The notes: generated by a model from the sequence alone, not told the origin. A DNA stretch of 19,509 nucleotides from Planctomycetota bacterium (GCA_027622795.1 JAQBZA010000011.1:1-19509), one strand, 5' to 3'; positions 8,185-18,000 are shown, counted from the first letter of the stretch. A program made the numbers and translations.

Positions 8185-10089
8185 CTACGGTACGACTGTG
8201 TCCCCAGCAGCATGGACAAGCCTCTTGTGCTCGAGCCGACGCAGGTTGTATGCGGTGATCACTTCCTTGCGGCGCAGGATGCCGAGAATTTTCTGCCGAT
8301 CCTCCGTGGAGACGACCGGCAACTCATCGACGTTGATCGCTGTGAACTTGCCGAGCGCTGAGTTGAGGTCCTCATCGGGCGTCACCGTCACCACGTCACT
8401 CTTCATCACGTCCCGGGCGTTGGCGATCTGCCAGATCGTGTCATCATAGAGATAGCTACGCACGTCTTCAGCCGAAAAGATTCCCAGCATCTTCCCGGTC
8501 GCATCGACCACTGGAAAATACCGCTGCGTCGACTCGGCCAAGGCATGCACAATCTCATCGAGCGTGGTGCCCTCGTGGATCAACTTCAGCCGGGGCCCGC
8601 GCTGGTAGATGGCCTCGACGCGGATTCCCTCGAGTACATCGACGAAGAAATCACCACGATGGGCCGGTGAATCGAGCCGTGTCGGCACCTGCTTGAGATA
8701 GAGCGTCCACCGCCGGCCGAGAAGAAACGTGAGTGTCGATACCCACAGGGTCGGTAGGAGCAAGCCGTAGCCACCGGTCATCTCACTCACCATGAGCACC
8801 GTCGACAGCGGCGCCCGGGCACAGCCCGAGAAAAATCCAGCCATTCCGACAATCGCGAAGGCTTGCGGATGGGGCACAAGCGCTGGCATCCACTGGTGAA
8901 ATACCTGCCCGACTGCCCCGCCGACACACCCGCCGATCACCATCGACGGACCAAACACGCCCCCCGATCCACCGGAACTGATCGTGAACGATGTCGTCAG
9001 GATCTTGACAAGTGCGACCGCCACCAGCAGGAACGGTGCAACGGTCATCTCGCGACCAAAAAGCTTCTGCAGAAGACCATACCCGCTGCCCAGCACGGCG
9101 AGGGCATCACGGTCCTGCCCGAGGGCCCACCACAGCCCCAGGCCGGTGAGGCCCGCCAGCAAGGCACCGAGCATCGGCTTGAGATGCGGCACGATCGGCA
9201 GCCGCTTAAAGGCCCAATGCATGCCGTAAAAGGTCTGGATGTAAAGAACCCCGGCGAGCACGAGCACGATGGCCATCGCGGCATAGGGGAGGAGTTCCAG
9301 TGGCGACTCCACCTCAAAGGCCATGTGAGGCCCGAAGAGTGGCATGAATCGCAGTTCTCGCGGCAGCCACAGGCAGAACACCGAATACGCGATTGCCGAT
9401 GACATCGCGGCCGGCACGAGCGCATCACTTTCGATGTCGGCGTCGCGGTAAAGAATCTCACCAGCAAACACCGCCCCGGCGAGTGGAGCCCGAAAAATGG
9501 CCCCCACACCCGCCCCCATTCCAGCCGCCAACATGATGCGGCGATCACGGGCAGGCAGTTTCAAAATCCCGCCGAGAAACGACCCGAAACCGGCTCCAAT
9601 CTGGGCGATTGGGCCTTCGCGACCGGCCGATCCTCCCGTGCCGAGCGTGATCGCCGATGCGATCGTCTTGACGATCGGAATCCGGCCACGGATCTCTCCC
9701 CGCTTGTTGTGGAAGGCGTCGATCGCCGCGTCGGTGCCATGTCCCTCCGCCTCGGGTGCAAACGTGTAGACGAGGACACCCGACACCAGACCCCCAACCG
9801 CCATCACGGCGACCAGAAGCCACGGTCGGAAGTGCCCCGGCGGTTCCCCGAACACACTTCCCTCAGCCACCGCTTCACCGGCATGAAAGTGGGCAATCCT
9901 GCCGAGCGCCACATGTTGCACCGACTGACCGACGAGGTGAAACCCGATTGCCCCGACGCCGGCAACCACCCCGATCACGACCGACAACACAAACCACTTT
10001 CCGGTCGATCTCAGTTCGAGCCGCTTGATCGCCAGGAGGACCCGGTTCAACACTCCACTCCATACGGTGACGGGGCCGGGCTTGGGCAT
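8185..10089 (-). CDS. CLC-family anion channel/transporter with C-terminal tandem CBS domains
   Basis: 634 residues, an inner-membrane protein of the ClC family. Visible hallmarks are GSAGREGP (gating glutamate E158), GGVFGP (377-381, the GxFxP motif) and the Tyr in TLY (Y464) at the place of the anion-coordinating tyrosine. Hydrophobic helices run from about 31 to 460. Two CBS domains follow (about 500-550 and 558-615), which in this superfamily bind adenosyl ligands. By hand alignment to E. coli ClcA, the GSGIP segment reads GHGTD (116-120). The intracellular proton glutamate pair EE reads EI (E211, I212), so the second glutamate is absent. Whether it is a channel or an exchanger, and for which anion, is open. 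It begins 16 bases after the SGNH-cytochrome stop. The ATG at 10089 has GGAGG only one base upstream; GTG 10053 or TTG 10050 (GGAG seven bases before the TTG) would still keep all membrane helices. Confidence 0.95.
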   Translation of the reverse strand: MPKPGPVTVWSGVLNRVLLAIKRLELRSTGKWFVLSVVIGVVAGVGAIGFHLVGQSVQHVALGRIAHFHAGEAVAEGSVFGEPPGHFRPWLLVAVMAVGGLVSGVLVYTFAPEAEGHGTDAAIDAFHNKRGEIRGRIPIVKTIASAITLGTGGSAGREGPIAQIGAGFGSFLGGILKLPARDRRIMLAAGMGAGVGAIFRAPLAGAVFAGEILYRDADIESDALVPAAMSSAIAYSVFCLWLPRELRFMPLFGPHMAFEVESPLELLPYAAMAIVLVLAGVLYIQTFYGMHWAFKRLPIVPHLKPMLGALLAGLTGLGLWWALGQDRDALAVLGSGYGLLQKLFGREMTVAPFLLVAVALVKILTTSFTISSGGSGGVFGPSMVIGGCVGGAVGQVFHQWMPALVPHPQAFAIVGMAGFFSGCARAPLSTVLMVSEMTGGYGLLLPTLWVSTLTFLLGRRWTLYLKQVPTRLDSPAHRGDFFVDVLEGIRVEAIYQRGPRLKLIHEGTTLDEIVHALAESTQRYFPVVDATGKMLGIFSAEDVRSYLYDDTIWQIANARDVMKSDVVTVTPDEDLNSALGKFTAINVDELPVVSTEDRQKILGILRRKEVITAYNLRRLEHKRLVHAAGDTVVP

Positions 10090-10090
10090 G

Positions 10091-10095
10091 CCTCC
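10091..10095 (-). promoter_or_regulatory. Unusually placed Shine-Dalgarno in front of the CLC gene
   Basis: GGAGG on the minus strand ends one base before the ATG at 10089, much closer than the usual 5-9 bases. Either initiation here is poor or coupled to the preceding stop (10106-10108), or the real start is the GTG/TTG pair at 10053/10050. Confidence 0.5.
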
Positions 10096-10105
10096 ACAGG
10101 CCGTC

Positions 10106-13100
10106 TCATCTGCCAGACTTCAATTGTTTGAGATAGGTGACCACGTCGAGGAACTCATTGGCAGACAGCGTTGCCGCCAGACCTTCCGGCATGCTGCTTT
10201 GCCGCAACTTCCCCCGCTCCTCGATCTCGGATACCGGGATGGTTTTGGTCTCCTTCCCGTCGAAGATCGAGACCTCCTCCGGTGTCTCCTTGACCAGTAG
10301 GCCGGTCACGCTCCGACCGTCGTCGGTGACGATCACCGTGGAAAGATACTTTTCGTCAATCTCCGCATTGGGATCGATGATCGACTCGATGATCTTGGAG
10401 GGCGTCAAACGCTTGCCCACATCGGTCATGTCGGGCCCAAAATCAGCCCCTTCTCCCCCCACCTTGTGGCAATTGATGCAGACGCGGCGAAACACCTGCT
10501 TGCCACTCGCCGCGTTGCCTCCCTTGAGGTCAGCCAATGCGGTCATCGCCTTGTTCCGCTCCTCGTCTGACCGTGGGTCTTTGCTGATGAGGACCGCGAG
10601 ATGAGGCTGGATCTCGGCCGCCTTTTTGTCGAGCCCCAATACACTCTCCAGAATCTTCGCTGCTGGGGTAGCTCTCGCGACAAACGTGCCCGCCTCATAG
10701 GCAGCCTTCCAGACAGGAATGTGGGCTCCAAGGGCAGCGTCACAGGTATACGCCACATACCGATCTTCCGGCTCGATGTTCGCGGCAGCGACGACGGCCG
10801 CCATCGACTCCGGCGTGCCGAAAAAGCTCAACCCCCGCACCGCCTCAGTCCGCACCCGTGGATGCGGGTCCTGTGCCTGCGCAATGAGTTTCTCCTCGGC
10901 ATTGGGAATCCGATCCCGCTCGTCAGCAAGCACGCGGGTGGCTGCCGCCCGGGCATCGGCCGTCTTTGCGGCAAGCACCTCGACAAGCAGGGATTCATCA
11001 ACGGCATGAAAGGCCTGCTGCAACCAGAGCTGCTCCGCCTTCAAGCGATCGATTGCCGGATCCGATGCATTGCGGGCTATCCAGACCTTCGCTTCCGCCA
11101 ACACCTCGCCCTGCGGTCGTGCCTGGAGATCGGCCCGCGCCCGATAGCGGGTCCGCCACTCGGCCGCCTTGAGTTGTTCAAGCACGTCGGCCGTCGATCT
11201 GCCGGCCTGTGTCTGCGGCACGAGCAGAGGCTTCTTCGTGTAGACAAGCCGGTAGATTCGTCCATGCTTCTTGTCACGGTTGGGATCCCGCTGACTGTAT
11301 TGCATGTGCCCGATGAGCGGATTGGCCCAATCACCGAACCAGAGCGCGCCGTCCGGGCCGATCTGCGGGTCAACCGGCCGAAAGTGCTTGTCGGCACTCT
11401 TGATGAGATCGAATGGCGTGTCCTTGTTGGCCGGGTCATGCCGCACCCGCACCCCGGCGTAGCCGGCGCCGTCGTCACTGATCGACCACCGTGGCAGGCC
11501 ATTGGTGTTGATCACACAGGCATAGATGAACTCATCCTGCACTCCGTCTGGAAACTGCCGCGTCCGCAGGTATTCGCTGCCGACGACCGGTCGCATGCGT
11601 TCCGTATCGAAGACCGGATTCATGCCCTTGCGTCCGCTGTACTGCGCCCCGGAAAGCGGCGTGTCCCAATGCTGGCTTGCCCCGGTACCGTCGCCGCAGA
11701 TGCCTTGCCCCCATTCGTTGAAGACGTAGCACCAGCCATTGCCATAGCCAGGTGTCTTGAAGTGGCGGATCTTCCAGGTGCGGGGATCGAGCACATAGGC
11801 ACCCGAGGCTCCGAAATTCCGGAAGGGCCCCCACGGCGTTTCAAGCGTCGTGCTCATCGCCACACCTTCAAGCATGTGGAGCAGACCACCAGGACTCGCC
11901 TCGAAGGCCCCGGCCGTGTGATGTGTGTCTTCCGTGGCAAAGCCATCAAGCACATGCACAACGACATCGGCCTTGTCATCACCGTCGCTGTCTTTCAGCC
12001 ACAGCATCCGCGGCTGATCCATCACCAGCACGCCACCGTTGAAGAACTGAAAGCCTGTCGGGCAATGGAGTTTGTCGTAGAAGACCGTGCTCCTGTCGGC
12101 CTTCTCGTCGCCATCGGTGTCTTCGAGAATCACGAGTTTGTCCTGGGGCGGTGGGTCACCAGGAAGCCACTGCGGATAGCTTGGCATCGTGGAGACCCAC
12201 AGTCGTCCCCGAGAATCGAATGCCATCTGCACAGGATTGGCGATTTCGGGAAACCTTGACTCATCGGCGAAGAGCCGGATCTCGAAGCCCTCTGGTACGG
12301 TACAGGTCGTGATGAGTTCTTGCGGAGGCAGGATCGCCGGCCCCCCTTCCGGATTTTCACTGTACGCCTGCCGCGGCTCACCGAAGCGGGTTTGCGGCTC
12401 AACAAGGTCGCCCGTGGCGGAATCATCCGGCCGCTCGGATACTGGCTTCCCGGCCGCGATGTCCCAGACCCGGGAATCCCGCACCGCGGCCATGTTACGA
12501 ATCTTCATGTACTCGCGGGGAAACGTCTCCGTATCCCACGTCCGCCGACCGCCATAGACATACCAGCCGTTGACCATCCGGTAGTCCTGCAGGTGGACCC
12601 ACGACTTGTCATTCACCGCCTTCTTGAGTGTCGCAAATGCCTGTTCGTCCAATCGGTTCGACGAGGATGCACCGAAGAGCGCGCGGTCGAGCAGTTCGCC
12701 CACCACGCGGTCTCCCGCCTCATTCACATGGCAACCATTGATCGTGCACTGCATGCCGGGCTGCGCGGCAAACTCCTCTCGCGTGACATCAAAGAGGTCT
12801 ACAAAAGCAATGCCCCGTGTTGCGGCGACCTCGCGGGCAGCGTCGCGATAGGCTGCCAATATTTTGTTCTGCAGATCTGCATTCGGCAGCAACGGATCCC
12901 CGGTTGCCTCCACGGCGATCGGAGAGACGATCACGAACCGCGGCAGTGCCTTCGTGTCATCGCGGGGATATCGCGCGGCCAGATCATCGAGGAGTTTGCC
13001 ATAGTCGGCCTTGAATTTCTCGAGGCCGTCGAGGCCGGCAAATGACTCATTGAATCCGAAGAAGAGCAGGTACGTGTCCGCTCCGAAGGCAGCGACTGGG

Positions 13101-13480
13101 TCGTCGAGCTTCGTGTAGTCACTGGCCCGCTGCCGGTTGGCCACCTCGTCAGCCGGACGGGCAAAGTTGCGAACGACGAGTTTCTTCTCCGGAAACCGCT
13201 CATGAAGTAGCGACTCGAAGTGGCCAAACAAGTTCATCCGCTCAGCCGTCGAGTTGCCGAGTATGGCGATCCGCTCACCATCGATGAATGCCAGCGGCAG
13301 GCGGCTTGGTGCCAGGGCCGGCCGCGGCGGTCGCGACGGGATGGCGAGCATCTCCCGGGCCGTCTTGAGCGGATCGGTCTGCTGGGTCTCGGGCTTCTTT
13401 TCATTACCGAAGCCAGGACAGGTCAGCCAGGTAGCACCAATCGCCGCGACAGCAGCCGCGGTCCAATGCGACGGACGCAT
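10106..13480 (-). CDS. PVC-type heme-binding protein: SGNH/GDSL-like domain, beta-propeller, HEAT repeats, C-terminal cytochrome c
   Basis: 1124 residues. A Sec-like signal (1-25) precedes an SGNH-hydrolase-like domain (about 65-270). Its blocks are ILGNS (catalytic Ser-like S77), GFNES (142-146, the G-x-N block) and NGCHVNEAG (His-like H251). The usual Asp of the D-x-x-H block is Asn (N248), so hydrolase activity is uncertain. The propeller of the planctomycete membrane-bound dehydrogenase type spans about 390-750, with DxDGDE/DxDGDD loops at 454-459 and 497-502. HEAT-like helices follow (about 765-980), then the heme domain with CINCH at 1001-1005 and SSMPEGL (axial Met candidate M1097). 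ATG 13480 has GGAGG six bases upstream. The open frame runs 157 codons further upstream, but that stretch overlaps the DUF1501 gene in another frame and is low-complexity Arg/His-rich. Role inferred: extracytoplasmic binding and redox processing of a glycan-like substrate. Confidence 0.93.
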   Translation of the reverse strand: MRPSHWTAAAVAAIGATWLTCPGFGNEKKPETQQTDPLKTAREMLAIPSRPPRPALAPSRLPLAFIDGERIAILGNSTAERMNLFGHFESLLHERFPEKKLVVRNFARPADEVANRQRASDYTKLDDPVAAFGADTYLLFFGFNESFAGLDGLEKFKADYGKLLDDLAARYPRDDTKALPRFVIVSPIAVEATGDPLLPNADLQNKILAAYRDAAREVAATRGIAFVDLFDVTREEFAAQPGMQCTINGCHVNEAGDRVVGELLDRALFGASSSNRLDEQAFATLKKAVNDKSWVHLQDYRMVNGWYVYGGRRTWDTETFPREYMKIRNMAAVRDSRVWDIAAGKPVSERPDDSATGDLVEPQTRFGEPRQAYSENPEGGPAILPPQELITTCTVPEGFEIRLFADESRFPEIANPVQMAFDSRGRLWVSTMPSYPQWLPGDPPPQDKLVILEDTDGDEKADRSTVFYDKLHCPTGFQFFNGGVLVMDQPRMLWLKDSDGDDKADVVVHVLDGFATEDTHHTAGAFEASPGGLLHMLEGVAMSTTLETPWGPFRNFGASGAYVLDPRTWKIRHFKTPGYGNGWCYVFNEWGQGICGDGTGASQHWDTPLSGAQYSGRKGMNPVFDTERMRPVVGSEYLRTRQFPDGVQDEFIYACVINTNGLPRWSISDDGAGYAGVRVRHDPANKDTPFDLIKSADKHFRPVDPQIGPDGALWFGDWANPLIGHMQYSQRDPNRDKKHGRIYRLVYTKKPLLVPQTQAGRSTADVLEQLKAAEWRTRYRARADLQARPQGEVLAEAKVWIARNASDPAIDRLKAEQLWLQQAFHAVDESLLVEVLAAKTADARAAATRVLADERDRIPNAEEKLIAQAQDPHPRVRTEAVRGLSFFGTPESMAAVVAAANIEPEDRYVAYTCDAALGAHIPVWKAAYEAGTFVARATPAAKILESVLGLDKKAAEIQPHLAVLISKDPRSDEERNKAMTALADLKGGNAASGKQVFRRVCINCHKVGGEGADFGPDMTDVGKRLTPSKIIESIIDPNAEIDEKYLSTVIVTDDGRSVTGLLVKETPEEVSIFDGKETKTIPVSEIEERGKLRQSSMPEGLAATLSANEFLDVVTYLKQLKSGR

Positions 13481-13486
13481 GCAGTT

Positions 13487-13491
13487 CCTCC
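13487..13491 (-). promoter_or_regulatory. Ribosome-binding site fixing the SGNH-cytochrome start
   Basis: GGAGG on the minus strand with a six-base spacer to the ATG at 13480. With the signal peptide directly after that ATG, it rules out the 157-codon upstream extension. In the 95-base gap (13481-13575) I found no convincing promoter. Confidence 0.75.
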
Positions 13492-13575
13492 AACCAGGCA
13501 AGGTCAAGTGTGTTCCACAACACTCCAACAATTCCAAGATACACGCTGCCGCACCAAAATCCTGTGTGCGTGAGA

Positions 13576-15069
13576 TTATGCGAGCAGTTCGCGCACTACG
13601 CGGGCATGCTCCACGCCCGTCAGCCGTTGATCGAGACCGAGATAGCGGTAGGTGAAACGCTCGTGATCGAATCCGAGCAGATGCATGACGGTGGCATGAA
13701 AATCCCGGATATGCACGGGATCCTTCACGATGTTGTAGGAGAAATCGTCGGTCTCTCCGTAGATCGTGCCCCCCTTGGCTCCACCACCTGCCATCCACAT
13801 CGTGAAGCAGCGGGGATGGTGGTCCCGGCCATAATTTTCCTTGGAGAGCCCCCCCTGCGAATAGACCGTGCGGCCGAATTCCCCCCCCCAGATGATGAGT
13901 GTTTCGTCGAGCAGTCCACGAGCCTTGAGGTCGTTGACCAGCCCATAGCATGCCTGGTCGATGTCACGACACTGATTCGGGAGCCGGCCAGCCACATCGG
14001 CATGGGTATCCCAGTGATTCAGGTAGAGTTGCACAAACCGCACCCCCCGCTCCACCATCCGGCGGGCCATGAGCACCGAGTTGGCGAACGACCCGGGCGT
14101 CTTCACCTGGTCACCATAGAGTGACAACGTGGTTTCCGTCTCACCCGAGAGATCGGTGAGTTCTGGAACGCTGGCCTGCATGCGATACGCCATTTCGTAT
14201 TGAGCGATGCGGGTCCGCGTTTCGGGGTCGCCAATCTGCTCGAGTGTCCGCTGATTGAGCGCCTGCAGGCCGTCGAGTGTCTTCCGCCGCACTTCGTCCG
14301 ACACACCGGGCGGATTGTTGATGTAGAGGATCGGATCACCGGCCGAGCGAAAGCTGACCCCGGAATACTCTCCCGGGAGATAACCACTTGACCAGAGTCG
14401 CGCTCCAATCGCCTGTGGCTGGGCAGGTTTACTCGACCGGGCGACGAGCACCACGAACGTCGGCAGGTCCTTGTTGAGGCTGCCAAGGCCGTAGCTGGTC
14501 CAGGAACCCAGACAGGGCCGACCGGTAATCTGGTTGCCGGTCTGCATGTAGGTGATCGCCGGTTCGTGGTTAATCGCTTCGGTGTGCATCGAGCGAATGA
14601 AGCACATTTCGTCGACCATCTTGGCTGTCCAGGGCAGCAGTTCGCTCACCCACATGCCCGACTCACCATGCTGGGCAAACGTAAACTTTGAGGGTGCGAT
14701 AGGAAACCGTGCCTGGCCACTCGTCATCGTGGTGAGCCGCTGGCCGTTGCGGACGCTTTCCGGCAGATCCTTGTCATACCAGTCGTTCATCACCGGCTTG
14801 TAGTCAAAGAGGTCCTGCTGCGGTGGCCCGCCCACCATATGCAGATAGATCACATGCTTGGCCTGCGGCGCGAAGTGCGGCCCGATCGCGTTGGCCACCG
14901 TGTCGATACCCGCCGCCGGAGCCGTGGAGGCATTCCCCCACGCCGGCGCTGCGCCGGCGAGTGTGGCGAGGGCCGCACCGCCGAGCAGGTGACCACCCCG
15001 CTCGAAAAAGCGGCGCCGCGTGAGATTGAGACCGAGTTCATCAAGGGGAGAACGAATGGGTGGATTCAT
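13576..15069 (-). CDS. DUF1501 family protein (alkaline-phosphatase-like fold) with twin-arginine signal
   Basis: 497 residues from ATG 15069. The N-terminus carries a Tat signal, LTRRRFF at 16-22 followed by GGHLLGGAALATLAG, implying export in the folded state. Family features are HMVGGPPQQDLFDYKP (77-92), NHWDTH (351-356), WGGEFGRT (394-401), GRDHHP (414-419) and DFHATVMHLLG near the end. These Asp/Glu/His residues are consistent with metal ligands of the AlkP/sulfatase clan. DUF1501 proteins are usually encoded next to PSD1 proteins in planctomycetes, as here. Enzymatic activity has not been established for the family to my knowledge. The start lies 15 bases after the PSD1 stop and its ribosome-binding site is weak (only GGA), which fits translational coupling. 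An in-frame TTG at 15081 would add four residues and is less likely. Confidence 0.93.
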   Translation of the reverse strand: MNPPIRSPLDELGLNLTRRRFFERGGHLLGGAALATLAGAAPAWGNASTAPAAGIDTVANAIGPHFAPQAKHVIYLHMVGGPPQQDLFDYKPVMNDWYDKDLPESVRNGQRLTTMTSGQARFPIAPSKFTFAQHGESGMWVSELLPWTAKMVDEMCFIRSMHTEAINHEPAITYMQTGNQITGRPCLGSWTSYGLGSLNKDLPTFVVLVARSSKPAQPQAIGARLWSSGYLPGEYSGVSFRSAGDPILYINNPPGVSDEVRRKTLDGLQALNQRTLEQIGDPETRTRIAQYEMAYRMQASVPELTDLSGETETTLSLYGDQVKTPGSFANSVLMARRMVERGVRFVQLYLNHWDTHADVAGRLPNQCRDIDQACYGLVNDLKARGLLDETLIIWGGEFGRTVYSQGGLSKENYGRDHHPRCFTMWMAGGGAKGGTIYGETDDFSYNIVKDPVHIRDFHATVMHLLGFDHERFTYRYLGLDQRLTGVEHARVVRELLA

Positions 15070-15084
15070 AGTGAGATCCAAGTG

Positions 15085-18000
15085 TTACTTGCAGAGGACT
15101 TCGTCGAGATTCATCAATTGGTTCGTGAGCATGGTCCAGGTGGCCAACGTCGCAGGATCATGCGCCCCGGGCTTTGACGCCCCCACCGCGATCAATCGAT
15201 TGGCGTCGTCGGGATGGTTCTTGTAGAACGCTGTCAGGTCTGCCAGCGACTTCTTCACGATCGTTTTTTCGTCGGGTGTCAACGATCGGGCGACGAGTCG
15301 CTCGGTGAGAAAGTTGACTCGATCATCGTCTGTGCTGCCGCCGATCTCGAGCGATCGTTCCGCCAGCACCCGCGCCGCCTCGATGAATTGCGGATCGTTG
15401 AGTGTGACGAGCGCCTGCAAAGGCGTGTTCGTCCGCTCCCGCTTCACCGTGCAGTTTTCCCGCGAGGGAGCGTTGAAGATCTCCATCGAGGCCGGCGGCG
15501 CTGATCGTTTCCAAAACCAGTACATGCTGCGGCGGTAGAGGTTTTCACCCGAGTCGGCCTGATATCGGTTTGTGTTTCCCCCCATCGACACCGCCGCCCA
15601 CACACCATCCGGCTGATAGGGCTTCACGCTCGGGCCGCCGATCTTTTTGACAAGCAACCCACTGGCGGCCAGGGCGTGGTCACGCACCATTTCAGCATCC
15701 ATCCGAAAGCGGGGCCCGCGAGAAAGCAGCCGGTTGGCAGCATCCTGCTTCAGCTTCTCAGGAGTCGTCACCGCACTTTGTCGGTAGGCGGCGCTGGTCA
15801 CCATCAGCCGGAACAGTTCCTTGACATTCCAACCACTCTCCTGAAACTCGATCGCCAGCCAGTCGAGAAGGTCGGGGTGGCTCGGCAGTTCGCCCGTGAT
15901 TCCGAAGTCGCCAGCGGTGGCCACGAGCCCCGTGCCGAAGACCTCCTGCCAGAAGCGATTCACCGTCACCCGACTGGTGAGCGGGTGATCCTGCAGCAGA
16001 AGCCACTTGGCGAGGCCAAGTCGATTTTTGGGCAGGCCTTCCGGGAATGCGGGCAGCATGTCGGGGGTGTCGGCCAGCACCTCCTCGCCGCGCTGATCAT
16101 ACTCACCACGATTGAGCACATAGGCCTTGGCCATCGCTTCCTGTTCTTGCATCACATGAGCCACCGTTCCCCGCTTGCGGATCTCGGCATGTTCAGCCTC
16201 GAGCCGAGTCGCGAGGCTTCTGGCATTTTTGAAGGTTTCGTCAAACGTCTCCAGCCACCAGTCATAGAGCTTGTCTCCGGCCTTGACCCGCTCCGTTGGC
16301 GGCAACGTCACGATGTCGGCGATCAGTTGGGCCCGCGACAGTCCGGCAACCTCGCCGGCAGAAAGGGGTCGGCCCCAGAGGGTGAGATTGGCGAGACCGA
16401 CCGAGTGGGCCGTAGCCCCCTGCGACCGACCGCCAATGGTGAGCGGCACCTCGGTGCGAATCGACCCCTTCTTGAAGGTGTTGTTTTCGATCTTCGGCCT
16501 CTCCTGCAGGGTGCCGTCGTAGTAGATCTTTATGCCGTCCGCCTTCCCCGATCCGTTGTAGGTGATGGTCACGAGCGTCCAGGTGTCGGGCTTGAGTTGA
16601 CCGTTGGCCACGACCTTCAGGGCGTTCTCCGGCCAGGCATGGATCAGGTGCATCGCGATCCGCCGACCCTGCACCCACACATCCCAGCCACGATAGGCGT
16701 TGGCTTCGTCCATCCGCGCCACCACGGCGTAGGCTGTATCGATGGCGGGCACCCGCACCCAGAGCGAGACACTGAAGGGCTGGTCGTGCTCGAAGTCACC
16801 GCCGGTGGGAAGCTCAGCCGCCTTGCCGTCAAGCACCACGGCAGCGGCGTTATGCGGACCGGCCTGCCAGATCGTCGACGTCGTCAACTGGAGATCCGTG
16901 TCCTTTCCGGCAAGCCGCGCTCGCACGTTGCTGCCCTCGCCTTCCGAAAAGGCGATGTCGACGATGGGCGTGTCTTGTGGCAACGACTTCGCGACCATCT
17001 CGGTCGTGGCAGCCTGCATAAATTCCGCAAACTCGGGCTTCGCCGCGGCCTTGCGGGCCTCGACAGCCGCTTTCGCTGGCGGCAGATCCCGCTCCAGTTC
17101 AGCAAAGCGTGACTGATCCTCCGGACGTGGCACCGGCAGGATCGGTGGGGTGTCATGAATGTTGCCGTCCTTGGCCCGCTGGGTCGTGTTGTTGAAGAAC
17201 GCCGCGAGTTCGTAAAACTCTTTTTGCGAGAGCGGATCAAACTTGTGGTTGTGGCAGACAGCACAGCCTGTCGTGAGCCCCAGCCAGACCGCGGAGGTCG
17301 TCTCGGTGCGATCCCGCGCATAGAGGACAAGGTATTCCTCGTCGATGATGCCACCTTCGTTGGTGGTCATGTTGCAGCGGTTGAATCCGCTGGCAATCTG
17401 GTTATCGAGGATCTGGGCCGACGTGGCATCCGGCCCATGGTCCTCCACGAGATCGCCGGCCAATTGCAGAATCGTGAACTGATCAAACGGCATATTGCGA
17501 TTGAAGGCGTTGATCACCCACTGCCGGTAGGTCCACATCTCACGGTAGTTGTCAAAGTGAATGCCGTGGGTGTCGGCATAGCGGGCATAGTCGAGCCAGT
17601 GGCGGGCACGGTGCTCGCCCCATTCAAGACTCGAGAGCAGGGTATCGACGAGCCGCTCGTAGGCATCCGGATGGGGGTCATGCACGAAGGCCTCGACGAG
17701 CGCCGGCTCCGGTGGCAGGCCGGTGAGATCGAGTGACACGCGGCGGGCGAGCGTCCGACGGTCGGCCTCAGCCGCTGGCAGGAGCCTTTCCTGCTCAAGC
17801 CGCGCGAGGATGAACCGGTCGATCGGGTTCCGCACCCAGCTGATGTTCTTCACCACGGGCAGGGCGGGCCGTTGCGGTGGAAGAAAGGACCAATGGGCTT
17901 CGTACTCGGCCCCCTCGGTGATCCATCTCTGGAGCAGTTTCTTCTGATCTGCCGTGAGCACCTTCTTCACCGCCGGGGGTGGCATCACCTCCTCGGGATC

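Noticed and set aside
10601..12259. 552-codon plus-strand open frame opposite the SGNH-cytochrome gene
   Set aside because: It lies entirely antisense to a clearly recognised propeller/HEAT region and has no recognisable product of its own.
13510..13523. Inverted repeat GTGTT-CCAC-AACAC in the gap after the DUF1501 gene
   Set aside because: Only five base pairs of AT/GC-mixed stem and no following T-run on either strand, so neither a terminator nor a convincing operator.
15676..17112. 478-codon plus-strand open frame opposite the first PSD1 gene
   Set aside because: Antisense to the LamG and DUF1553 regions, which are unambiguous on the minus strand.
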